A DNA stretch of 64,000 nt from Eurosta solidaginis (taxonomy: Eukaryota; Arthropoda; Insecta; Diptera; Tephritidae), in assembly GCF_040869045.1 (NCBI RefSeq), contig NC_090319.1, positions 391,669,601 through 391,733,600 of the forward strand. The letters run 5' to 3'. The position numbers and the translations under genes were made by a program. The notes below the pieces were generated by a model, which saw only the letters and a program-made list of their open reading frames with translations, made no database searches and was not told the DNA's origin. Below are positions 32,449-43,018 of this stretch, piece after piece; the stretch's first letter is position 1; each line of letters begins with the position of its first letter.

Positions 32449-33087
32449 TGTTGGAGACATGATCCCAAATTTAATTGACCTATAAATTGTAGTATACAAT
32501 GATTTTACAAAATTTATTTGTAACATGAAGTATTGAAATATTAACTATTTTTAAGATACTTACCTTTTGCTAAAAATACTTACCTAATGAAATATTAACT
32601 ATTTTTAAGATACTTACGTTTGCTAATTTACTTACATGTTGCAAAAATACTTACCTAATGAAATACCTTGCAAATGTGTAAAAATACTCACCTTAATGAA
32701 CCACCCTCTAAACAAAGAATTTATAAATTTTTGCTTATTGTAATTACCGTGCACTCAACTTTGTACATTCCTTTTACATACATATGTACGAACATATAAA
32801 TAGTTACCGTTTCCTAGCTGCGCAGGAGGCTGAAAATTGTATAGCTTAATATGTAAGTTTTTAGTTCGCTAATTACCGTCGATCGATCCGCCACTATTCG
32901 TAGAATATTTAATGCTAACAATTGTGAAAGTTCAGTGAAGTAAAAGTTATTAAATCGACACATATAAATAAGTTAAAATAAATCGTGGACATTAAGTTAT
33001 ATATAATAGTTTCTTTAAATAAATTTATATTATATTTGGAAAGGAAGACTACTGAAATCCCCTACCCAATACCCTGAAACTTAGCCA
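32449..33087 (+). repeat. BEL-A 5' LTR
   Basis: It starts TGTTGGAGACATGA and ends TTAGCCA, followed directly by TGG as expected for a primer-binding site. Inside is a repeated word, ATTAACTATTTTTAAGATAC, at about 32537 and 32588. Relative to the 3' LTR it has about 115 extra bases (about 32750-32880) and lacks about 29 near its end. Confidence 0.85.
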
Positions 33088-34254
33088 TGGTCCATTGACG
33101 CCATTGGAACCAGCGACCTAAAAAAGTGGAAGAAACAAAAAAAGGAGATAAATCCAAAAGTTAAAAACAAAAAATTCTTTACAAAAATACATATTGAAAG
33201 AAAAGAAGTGCAAAACATATATTAAATTAAAAAGGTTAAATACAAATATACATACCCGTGTTTTACATACCTACATACGTGCATACTAACCTTATTACCC
33301 TAGTCGGTAAAAAGAAGAAAATTTAAGGAAAACAACAAAAACGTACAAATTAATAAAGATATAAAATACTTACCCGGTACGCGGCGCGCATATAACGAAA
33401 TAAAAGTGCAAAAGCTATAAAAGGGAAAAATAAAAACTAAGTAAAAGTGCTAAGCTAAGAGCTACATACATATAGATACATATATATACAAAGTAAACGC
33501 TGAAAATAGGAGTGAGAAAAGCTGTGGAAAAAAGAAAGATAATAAAAGATTAAGTAAAAAGTGCAAAAATATATATACGTGAAAAGATTTAAATAAAGTG
33601 CTGCAAATAAAAGTAAAGAAAGCATATATATTGCAAAAATAAATAAATTAGAATAAAGAAAAAGAACAAAAAAGGTTTGCTTTATAAAATATTTTCCTCG
33701 AGTGAAGAAAAAAAAATTAGTGACCCGTCTACGGCACGGATACACATAGCGCATAAACACACATACATACAAGAAAAAGCGCTCGAAAAAGGCACAGAGG
33801 CAAATTTGCATAAGGAAGCAGCAGAGTTTATTATAGCCACGAGCAGTATACCTGAACAAGTGGTACGCCAACAACAACAACAACACATACACAGCACACT
33901 CAGCGCAGCAAAACAGGTGACGAACAAGAGTACCGAGGATGCCAAAGTAAGTACACCTTTGCACAAAAGTAAAATACGCATAATATACCCAAGTACAGCA
34001 AAATACTCCCCCCGCGATCGGTATATTAAACCGTTCGTTTTATAAAAAAAAACCGCATTACCTTGTTATATAAGCAAAAAGGTACAGTCTCACCTTAGTT
34101 ACCCCTTGTTCGTGCATATACATATGTATGTATAAAGCATAAATTAAAAGTCAAGCGGTAAATTTCATCCAGGAAATCCCATAGCGGTAACCCAAAAACT
34201 GTACTTGGTACTCACACATAAATACGTATACCAAGAATAACCCACATATACACC
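33088..34254 (+). other. long A-rich leader of BEL-A
   Basis: No Gag capsid can be read. The sequence is dominated by A-rich words (AAAAGTGC, AATAAA, ATACATA). The 122-codon frame at 33677-34045, with a CAACAACAACAACA run, may be a Gag N-terminal relic but has no diagnostic motif. The reverse-strand 169-codon frame here is a composition artefact. Confidence 0.5.
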
Positions 34255-34710
34255 AATTATTGCACAAATTGTTTAGCTTGCTCACATTTGGAAAAAAATT
34301 GTGGTAGCAATTTCACTTGTGTATATTGCCAAAAACGGCATCACTCTTTACTACATTTTCAAACAAACTCCAGCCCTCAAAACTCAGCACGGAGACAACA
34401 AAGGAGCAAGGCGCAACCCCTAGTTGAAGACCCAGACAGAACATCAACTTCAAAAGATGCCAGTCGAACCCAATCAACTCAAACCCCATTCAAGAAAAAC
34501 ACGACATCGGCTCACTTCGCAAGTAGTAGCGAAACCACCCTCTTACCCACAGCATTAGTCACAGTGTCAGCTAACGGCGAATATCATAAAATTCTTGCAC
34601 TGATAGACCAAGGCTCTGAAAAAACCTTTCTAGCCTCTAGAATACAAACACTACTTCAACTGCCAACCAAAGAACCCCTTATAAAATATCGGGAATGGGA
34701 GGTTCGGTAG
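34255..34710 (+). pseudogene. BEL-A zinc knuckle and protease
   Basis: It begins with CTNCLACSHLEKNCG and FTCVYCQKRHHSLLHF, the paired Gag knuckles of Pao-type elements. A Ser/Thr/Gln-rich spacer follows, then the protease stretch ILALIDQGSEKTFLASR, where the active site is DQGS, a variant seen in BEL proteases. The frame shifts after 34710. The next segment (NLKEIATLPLAD, WLIGSDL-like and FGWILSGPL) is recoverable only across frames. Confidence 0.8.
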
Positions 34711-35049
34711 TTCAAAACTCGAATAAGATCTGTGAAATATCTCTCTGCTCGGCGGATCTGAAAAGCAAATTTATACCCAATCCATTTTACTGCCTAAATT
34801 GACTCATTTCTTACCCAGATTCAAAGTGTCGACAGTAAATTTGAAGGAAATTGCAACATTGCCACTCGCCGACCCTCAAAAATCGACATGGTTATAGGCA
34901 GCGATCTTACTCCCCAAATATTAGTCCAAGGGTTACAAGCCAACGCAAGTGGCTCTTTATTAGCCCAAAACACTATATTTGGGTGGATACTCAGCGGACC
35001 CTTAAAGAGACTGTAAATACATTCTCGACTCAAGTACTCGAGAGTCCGG

Positions 35050-36518
35050 ATGATACTCTCAGTAAAATACTCCAGCAGTTCTGGCATCAGAAAGAGAGAG
35101 CTACCCATGACTCAAGCTCTTTCGGAAGATGACAAATTTTGCGAGGAACTCTACCGCAAAACCACCCACCGCCAAGAAGATGGTAGATATGTAGTGAAAC
35201 TACCATTTAAGAGGGAATTTCCAAACACGCTTGCCCTGGGACCCTCACGTATTGCTGCACAACAACAATACCTCAGCGTTGAAAGATCCCTCGAAAAAAG
35301 TCCAGATCTAAGAGAAAAATACTCGGAAGTTTTGGAAGAATATATCACCCTTAACCATATGGAGGCAACCTCCTCCCGCGAGCTCATCGATAAAGGAAAG
35401 TATCTTTCCTTCTATCTCCCCCATCATGCGGTATTAAAACCCGACAGCAAAACAACGAAGGTGCGCGTTGTCTTCAACGCATCTGGGACTACCCATTCTG
35501 GAAACTCGTTAAATGACGCTCTACACTCAGGCCCCATACTCCAAAACGACTTAATGCTCGTCCTATTCAAATGGAGATTTTTTAAGTACTATTTAACGGC
35601 GACATCGAAAAGATGTACCGCCAAATACTCGTTCATAAAGAAGATCAGGATTTTCAAAGAATTCTCTTCCGAAGATCTCCACAGCTGCCGATGGAGGACT
35701 TCAAATTAAAGACAGTGACGTTTGGCGTCAACTGTGCCCCATATCTCGCGATACGGACTCTGCACCAACACGCAGAAGACACAAAACCCACCCAACCACT
35801 CGCCTATGATATATTGCTACACGAAACCTACGTAGACGATATACTTTCGGGCGAACATAGTATACAGTCCGCTCACGACTCTCTACACCAGGTTATCGAA
35901 GCGTTGAAATCAGCCGGTTTTCCACTCAAGAAAATAACGGCGAATCACCCAAAATTATTGGAACCCATCCCAGAATCTGATCTCCTAGATGCAGATTTTC
36001 TCTCAACAAAGACCCTCGGCATAAAATGGAATGCCATAAACGACTCTTTCTCATACTCTTACGACCCTATACCCGCAGAAAACTCGAACACAAAGACGCA
36101 AATTTTATCGGCGGTTGCGAAATTGTTTGACCCGACAGGATGGCTATCGCCAATAATGATACTAGCCAAGACTCTCCTCCACCAACTCTGGTTAGAAGGA
36201 ACTGACTGGGATGAACAAGTCAAACCCAGCGATTTCCACAAATGGAACACATTTCGCGAAAATCTCTCCGCGATAAATGAAATTAAAATCCCTCGATGGG
36301 TTGAATTTTCACCCAATAAACCCTTTCAGATGCATGGATTCTCAGATGCATCTGAAAAAGCATTCTGCGCTTGTGTGTACCTGCGAGTGCAGAATAGCAA
36401 GGACAAGTTTTCTACTCACCTACTCGTGGCGAAGAGCAAAGTGGCTCCCGTGAAAACCGTGAGCCTGCCTCGTCTAGAACTCTGTGGAGCAGTACTACTC
36501 ACAAAATTAATAAAATAA
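35050..36518 (+). pseudogene. BEL-A reverse transcriptase and RNase H
   Basis: The first part (35050-35600) has YLPHHAVLKP and TTKVRVVFNASGTT. After a frameshift near 35595 it continues [40 protein letters not shown] and the YVDD box ([10 protein letters not shown], about 35828). RNase H begins with [17 protein letters not shown] near 36340 and includes [15 protein letters not shown] stop at 36516-36518 ends the frame inside RNase H. Confidence 0.85.
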
Positions 36519-37163
36519 ATTCTCTCACACCTAACTCTGACTCCACATGACCTGTTTCTCTGGTCGGACTCCGCCATCGTACTAGCATGGCAAATAGAAC
36601 CTCACAAATTCTGGAAAACGTGAGTAACGCCCCTTGGAAACACGTACCCAGTGGAGATAATCCAGCAGATCTTGGTACCCGTAGATGTACACCCAAGGAT
36701 CTAGCCGAATGCTCCCTTTGGTGGAAGGGCCCAGAGTGGTTGGCCAAATCCCCAACTTCCTGGCCGAAACTAGTGACACAAACCCCTACTCCACCGGAAC
36801 AAAAGCGCACTCAAGCATTTCATACTGTAGATATGCCTGATCTACTCGAACGCTTTTCTTCCTACTCAAGAGCTCTACGAGTCGCTGCTTATATGTACCG
36901 ACTTATACACAGGGCACAAGGTCTTGATACTCTGAAAACGATCACGCTAACCCAAGAGGAAGCTCATCAGGCAAAAGTTCGTTTGATCCTGTTGGCGCAA
37001 CATAAATACTTCTCTGCCGAAATTTGCAGATCTACAGTCCAACAAACCACTCCACAAAAAGATTTTATAGTATTATAATTCCCGATAACTCTCGGTGTTG
37101 CTATTTACTCCTAGAATTTATTCACTCTACCTTGTTGCATGCCGAAAAACAACTGATGATCCG
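36519..37163 (+). pseudogene. BEL-A RNase H end and integrase N-terminus
   Basis: It reads LFLWSDSAIVLAWQIEPHKF, then in a shifted frame WKHVPSGDNPADLGTR, the conserved end of BEL RNase H. A linker leads to FIHSTLLHAEKQLMIRMIQQ, the start of the integrase zinc-binding domain, where the SINE has landed. Confidence 0.8.
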
Positions 37164-37177
37164 CATGATACAACAGG

Positions 37178-37511
37178 GGGATTCAAGGGGTTGTGTAGCG
37201 CAACATATAGCTTCTCCAACCCAATTGTCAACCTCACCTTCGAGCGGCGAATCCCGTTTCACTAACAGACGAGGCTCTGGCGACCCCAAGCTCATCATGG
37301 AACTTGGGGGTGGGGAGGGAGGGATGGCCTGAAGGTTCAATGTGGCCATATAAATCGTTCCCGAGATGGTCGGGCCAGCACCTTAATGGTGCTGTGTTAC
37401 CGGAGCGTATCGGATCTGTATCCGACAAAGGACCATCACATCGATAACACTCCCCAAAGCCTTCGGGGAGTAACCTAATCGCTACAACAACAACAACAAC
37501 AACAACAACAA
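37178..37511 (+). repeat. (CAA)n-tailed SINE, full body
   Basis: Flanked by exact 14-bp duplications CATGATACAACAGG at 37164-37177 and 37512-37525, which sets both ends. It starts GGGATTCAAGGGGTTGTG and ends GCTACAACAACAACAACAA. It contains GACGAGGCTCTGGCGACC and CCCCAAAGCCTTCGGGG. Relatives lie at 7118-7345, 39758-39895 and 58703-59123. I associate this sequence with tephritid genomes. The tail resembles the LINE tail at 3370-3400. Confidence 0.88.
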
Positions 37512-37525
37512 CATGATACAACAGG

Positions 37526-38190
37526 AATACTACATCCCTCGACCGCGTGATACAACAGGAATACTACATCCCTCGACTCAAACAAAAGGTGAAGAAGTGC
37601 ATATTCCATTGTAAATATGCACGATCTACAAACAACAAGCTAAATCCCAAATAATGGCCGCACTCCCTCCGGAAAGGTCCACATACTCTCTCCCATTTCA
37701 CACGACCGGGATCGACTTTGCTGGACCAGTTCTCGTTTGAAACATCAATCTTACGGAAGGCATCTTACTCAAAGTTTGTGTATTCGTATGTTTCTCAACA
37801 AAAGCAGTCCATCTTGAAGTCTGCTCAGATCTGACGACCGCTGCTTTTAAAGCAGCATTTGCTCGTTTTGTTAGTCGTCGTGGACTCCCACACAAAATAA
37901 TGTCAGACAATGGCAAAACCTTTATTGGAGCAAGTCGTGCAATTCAAAAGGAGCTTTCTTCTTTTCTCAAGGAAGCCGCAACTGACATAGCTCAAAAATA
38001 TGCTACTCATGGACTGTCCTGGCAATTCATCCCACCATATGCTCCTCACATGGGCGGATTATGGGAAGCGGCAGTTAAAAGCTTTAAAACCTATTTCCTT
38101 AAAGTTGCAGGCAGTCAAAAATTCACATTTGAAGAATTTACTACCCTACTCACTCGAATCGAAGCGGAATATACAAACGGCCCATAGCAA
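37526..38190 (+). pseudogene. BEL-A integrase core
   Basis: The core runs from TTGIDFAGPVLV (first Asp), which is followed by a stop, through FSTKAVHLEVCSDLTTAAFK and IMSDNGKTFIGA (second Asp), to PHMGGLWEAAVKSF (catalytic Glu). A 33-bp tandem duplication (GATACAACAGGAATACTACA...) at about 37514-37578 damages the zinc-binding region. The end, EAEYTNGP, lacks bases of the usual LNSRP motif. Confidence 0.82.
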
Positions 38191-38347
38191 AAGTGTGTGT
38201 ACTTCCCCTAGCAGACTAAATTTTTCACCCTCACCCTATATATCTCTCCAAACCGTGTCAACTGTAGGGATTCATATCACAGCCCACTCTCTACACCCAT
38301 ACTCACTTGACCCCCTTTATTTTGACTTCTCTTTTCAGGCCACGTTA

Positions 38348-38822
38348 TGGAAACTTCAGCACCTGCCGGCTGTGTTGCTAAAGGCATTCGTTGCGCTACT
38401 GCCATGCGTTTATGTATATGACCCCGGACGAACGCTATGAGTCGGTGCGGGCTCACAAATATTGCATAAATTGTTTGGCAACATCCCATGTTACGGGCGC
38501 ATGCAGCTCCCCTGATAGCTGCCGCCGATGTGGCCTCGCTCACCACACGCTGCTTCACCGTGAGCGGCCAAAGGAAGAACGCCGGAAACGATTCAACAGT
38601 AAACCCCTGACTCCAGCCCCGAAAACGAAGACAACAAAAAGGACTGTAATTTTAAAGCCAAAGAAGAAACGGGCAGACAATAATACCACTCAGAAGCGCT
38701 TGAGGAATTTGTTTTCAACAGCGGTTAACACTTTGGAGGAGATGCAGAAGTTGCTGCTTCCCTCATCGGAGCAGGCCGGCCGCCATGTTGGAGACATGAG
38801 CCCAAATTTAATTGACCTATAA
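38348..38822 (+). pseudogene. extra 3' zinc-knuckle frame of BEL-A
   Basis: A strong 3' splice site (TTTTGACTTCTCTTTTCAG, ending 38338) is followed 9 bases later by ATG GAA ACT. The frame reads METSAPAGCVAKGI, shifts near 38385, then continues LRYCHAFMYMTPDERYESV. After that come YCINCLATSHVTGACSSPDS, CRRCGLAHHTLLHR, a basic stretch (KTKTTKRTVILKPKKKRAD) and a stop inside the 3' LTR. The C-x2-C-x4-H-x4-C and CRRCG-x2-HHTLLH modules are Gag-type knuckles. Their place after integrase is that of env. I recall similar short knuckle proteins in Drosophila genomes. Role unknown. Confidence 0.65.
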
Positions 38823-39325
38823 ATTGTAATATACAATGATTTTACAAAATTTATTTGTAACATGAAGTATTGAAATATTAACTATTTTTAAGATACTTAC
38901 CTTTTGCTAAAAATACTTGCCTAATGAAATATTAACTATTTTTAAGATACTTACGTTTGCTAATTTACTTACATTTTGCAAAAATACTTACCTAATGAAA
39001 TACCCTGCAAATGTGTTAAAATACTTACCTTAATGAACCACCCTCTAAACAAAGAATTTATAAATTTTTGCTTATTGTAATTACCGTCGATCGATCCGCC
39101 ACTATTCGCAGAATATTTAATGCTAACAATTGTGAGAGTTCAGTGAAGTAAAAGTTATTAAATCTACACATATAAATAAGTTAAAATCAATCGTGGAAAT
39201 TAAGTTACATATAATAGTTTCTTTAAATAAATTTATATTATATTTGGTGAAGGAAGTGCCGTGGGTTTTAATTTGGAAAGGAAGACTACTAAAATCCCCT
39301 ACCCATATACCCTGAAACTTATCCA
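38786..39325 (+). repeat. BEL-A 3' LTR
   Basis: It starts TGTTGGAGACATGAGCCC and ends ACTTATCCA, followed by ATGAT. It is close to the 5' LTR apart from the two length differences noted there. It contains AATAAATTTATATTA as a possible polyadenylation region. Confidence 0.85.
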
Positions 39326-39330
39326 ATGAT

Positions 39331-39757
39331 ATTAGTTAAAGTGGTTAATGAAATAACTGACAGCTTTCCGATAAATAAAACAAAATGAAGAATAATTTAA
39401 TATATACTTATGTATATACTTATAAAATGTTTTTATTTTTAAGCAAGACCACGATTAAATGTAGGTTTTATATATATTTTTCTGGAATCTCCAAACAACA
39501 AACTTTTTTGGAATTCAAAAATCAAATTTGATAATTAGTAATGAAATACCTATAAATACAAACTCATAAGTGATATAACAATTCATTTGAATTAAAGTAA
39601 AGTTATAATCTTGAATTAAATAATACAAGAACCCTATATTGTATATTAAGCATGCATTTTATTGCTGTTTTATGAAAAAATTAGTAACTTATTTGATAAA
39701 ACTAAGTTTGATTATATAATTTAAATGTTAAAGTCCAATAAAGAAGAAAAGAATACC
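39331..39757. other. no recognisable feature
   Basis: AT-rich intron sequence. Confidence 0.5.
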
Positions 39758-39895
39758 CCCAGCGGGTTAGAGGACCTAGAATATAACCGCGGCACGCATT
39801 CCTGTCGTAAGAGGCGACTAAAATACCAAATTGATTCAAGGAGTTGCCAGCGCAATATATAGCTTCTCCAACCCAATTGTCAACCTCACCTAACT
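39758..39895 (+). repeat. (CAA)n SINE, 5' part only
   Basis: It contains CCCCAGCGGGTTAGAGG, CTGTCGTAAGAGGCGACTAA and CTTCTCCAACCCAATTGTCA. The second half matches the start of the copy at 37178-37511. The first 70 bases extend further 5' than that copy, so this piece shows the fuller SINE head. It stops after CAACCTCACCTA, so the body and tail are missing. Confidence 0.75.
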
Positions 39896-40139
39896 AAGGA
39901 CCAAATGCTTTAAAACTTACATATATCGTGCTAGAACATGCGTCTCCCGAATCTTTCGGAAAAGATGTGTCAGCATCGTTTCTATTAGGTTCAATATAAC
40001 AGTTGTCCCGGATTTAACCGTACCACAAACAGATTTCGTTATTTGTTTGCAAATTCATAGTTCCCGACTTTCACGATTATCTTCATTTTCGTACTTAACT
40101 CTTAATCGTTAATTATATAACTAGATTTCCCATATAAAT
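39896..40139. other. no recognisable feature
   Basis: AT-rich spacer, no assignable content. Confidence 0.4.
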
Positions 40140-40480
40140 TTTTTCCTTCAATAATCGGTAATTACTCTCAAAAAAAGCTGGTATCAGGGCAATGCTAAAT
40201 AATCATCAATATGCAACTTTCGAGTATCAATTATTCTTTATCAAGCGTGTTATGCAATTGATATTTTCGAAATTGGCAATTTGATATTTTCGAACTGTAT
40301 GGTTTGATACTAACAAGTATCAATTTGATATTTTGTACGTGTTATCAACTTGATACTCTCTCCTATTATTTCTGCCATAACATAGTATCTATTTGATAAT
40401 TTTTTTTATCCAATTGATACCTTTTTGGTACAAGTTGAAATTATTTTTTTATTAAATTGATAGTTTTTTTTTTGCTAAAA
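40140..40480. repeat. cluster of TTGATA/TATCAA words
   Basis: About a dozen TTGATA or TATCAA hexamers occur in roughly 320 bases, several inside longer related phrases (CAATTTGATATTTTCGAA, GGTTTGATACTAACAAGTAT). Spacing is irregular, so this is not a simple tandem array. It ends at the 5' boundary of the LINE. Confidence 0.55.
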
Positions 40481-40729
40481 CCCTAACACGCTAGATGTGG
40501 GCGAAGTCGAAAAGGACCTCAAAAGCCTAAGGGAAAAAAGACAGGTGGAGGTCCCCGACGTCACCACGAACGTGCTAGAAGAGGACCAACCGCTAAATAG
40601 TGCTGTGACTCGCACAGAGGAACACCCTGCACAACAGTCACGAGAGGCTGAAGGGGGCCTCTAAACCAAAAGGGCAAGGGGAGGACGACGACGTCAAGAC
40701 GAACGTGCTGGAGGGGGACAAACAGCCCA

Positions 40730-43018
40730 ATGGTGCTGCGAGTCCTACAGTTTGACGTGGCGCTGATCCAGGAGCCGTGGCTCTCATCGGAAGGAAAGGT
40801 TTCTGGACTTAGCGCGCGCGGGTTTGGCGTTTACTACGCGCAAACGGAAGGACGGGTGCGAGCTGTAGTAATGGTAAGGAAACAGCTGCATTCATATATG
40901 CTGCCTAATTACACCACTGAGGATCTCGTAGCGGTGGCCGTTGAGCAAAAGAATAAGCAGGCATTTATCCTGGCGTCCTGCTACATGGCCCATGCTGCGG
41001 AGGTCCCACCGATGGAGTGCAAAAGGCTAGTACAGGAGGAACGGCGCAAAGGGTGGTTGGTCATAGGCGCAGATGCAAATGCGCACCACAATACGTGGGG
41101 AAGGGCAGATACGAGCGAGAGAGGCGAATCTCTGTTTTGTTACATCCTGCAAACCAATTTGCAGATAGCCAACAGGGGAAATGTCCCTACATATATTGGT
41201 CCAACATCCAGCAATGTTCTGGATATTACATTGAGCTCCGAGCGTGATATATCAAGGTATGATTGGATGGTTCTTGATAGACCCTCCTTCTCCGACCATG
41301 CGTATATCAGCTTCAACATCCCCCTAAAGAGGGTAGATAAGGGAGGAACCTTTAGAAACCCTAGGTCAACGAACTGGACTAAATTCCAGAAACATGTAGA
41401 AACAAAACTGGGACAACCCAAAGAGGTTGCTAATGTAGAGGAACTGGAGGAGTCGAATGAATTCCTAACAAGGACGCTTATGACTGCGTATAACAAAGCT
41501 TGCCCTCTAAGAAGATTCAGAGGAAAAGCAAAGCCGCCATGGTGGAGCAATGAACTGAGTCTTCTAAGAAGACAGGTTAAAGAAATGTTTAAGCTCGCAA
41601 AGACCGCGGAAAGCGAAGCGTGTCGGGACGAGTACAGGGATCTAGTGAGGATCTACAAGCGTGAAATTACCAGGGCGAAGAGAAACTCATGGAAAAGTTT
41701 CTGTACGGACATCGAGTGCTCCAGCGAAACAGCACGGTTCAAAAAAGTCCTAGCAAAGGGAAACATAGTCCAGGGACTAATAAAGAAAGAGAACGGGGAA
41801 TGGTCACGTAATAGTGAGGAATCCCTTGAGGTGCTTCTCGATACACATTTCCCATCGGGAGACGGTTTAGAGGAGCCAGCAGACATCACTCACACTCCGA
41901 TCACGGAGCTAGTAGTGCCGGGCTTGGTGACCGATACCAAGATCGAGTGGGCAGTGAAGACGTTTTCTAAGTTTAAATCGCCGGGCCCAGATGGTATATT
42001 CCCGGCCATGCTACAAGTCTCAAGTAGGGCGGTCGTGGAATGGCTTAAAATAATATTCGATGGGTGCATACGACTGAATCATGTACCGCACTCTTGGAGA
42101 ACTGCTCGTGTAGCTTTTCTACCAAAGGCGGGGAAGATCGGTCACATGTATTCCAACGACTATAGACCCATTAGCTTAACATCATTTCTGCTCAAAACCT
42201 TTGAGAGGCTGATAGATGTGTACATAAAGTCCAACGTGGATGAAAAGCTGCTCTCCACAACACAGCATGCGTACACCAAAGGCAAGTCGGTAGACACCGC
42301 ATTGCATAGGGTGGTAATAAGCATAGAGAAATCCCTGGAATATAAGGAGTATGCTCTAGGAGTCTTCTTGGACATTGCCGGGGCTTTCAATAATGTTGCA
42401 AAATGGGCGATTATGGATGGTCTTAATTACATTAAAGTACATCCTGCCTTAATCAGATGGATCGGCTGCATGTTAAATTGCAGAAAGATTACATCACAAT
42501 GGGGATTGTACGAGGCCACGAAATCAGTGGACAGGGGCACGCCGCAGGGAGGGGTGCTATCACCTCTGCTGTGGACGCTGGTCATCAACCAACTGCTCAG
42601 GCAAATCGATGAGGGACCCGTAAAACTTACGGCTTACGCAGATGACGTTGCAATTGTCATAAGTGGAAAGTGCCTTCCAACGATTAGTTCTTTGATGGAT
42701 CGGGCGCTTCGCGATATTCATACCTGGGCATCTAATGTCGGGTTGAAAGTCAATGCGGAGAAGACGGATATGGTCTTGTTTACAAAGAGGTACAAGGTCC
42801 CAAATTGGACCAGGCCTAAGTTAGGAGGGGTGACCTTACAGGAGAAACCTTGCACAAAATATTTAGGAATCATCCTAGACAGTAAGCTGTCATGGAAGCT
42901 CAACGTGGAAGAGAGGGTCAAGAAGGACTTAACGGCACTCTACGCATGTAAAAGAATGCTGGGTGTACGTGGGGCCTATCGCCCTCTCTTTCTCATTGGG
43001 TTTTTACAGCGATTGTAA
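40730..43018 (+). pseudogene. LINE ORF2: endonuclease and reverse transcriptase
   Basis: A 762-codon open frame. Endonuclease motifs are IQEPW (metal-binding Glu), IGADANAHHNTWG and SFSDHAYISF (catalytic His). The N-terminal strand with the first Asn is absent, because the frame starts LRVLQFDVALIQEPW. RT motifs: FKSPGPDGIFPAML (about 415), DYRPISLTSFLLK (about 480), FLDIAGAFNN (about 545), GTPQGGVLSPLLW (about 603) and the active site AYADDVAIVI (about 635). The thumb has KYLGIILDSKLSW. The frame ends at 43018 only because a single base is missing near 42966. Confidence 0.88.

Larger units (their letters stand above)
32449..39325 (+). mobile_element. BEL/Pao LTR retrotransposon A, decayed
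   Basis: Two LTRs (32449-33087 and 38786-39325) bracket BEL-type protease, RT, RNase H and integrase. Flanks ATGCT and ATGAT form a near-perfect 5-bp duplication. Gag capsid is absent: about 1.2 kb of A-rich leader follows the 5' LTR. A SINE (37178-37511) is inserted in the integrase. Multiple frameshifts and stops make it inactive. An additional zinc-knuckle frame lies between integrase and 3' LTR. Confidence 0.88.

Noticed and set aside
33455..33964. 169-codon minus-strand open frame
   Set aside because: It is the complement of the A-rich BEL-A leader. The product is Phe/Leu/Tyr/Cys-rich low-complexity sequence with no domain.
41140..41550. 136-codon minus-strand frame
   Set aside because: Antisense shadow of the LINE ORF2.
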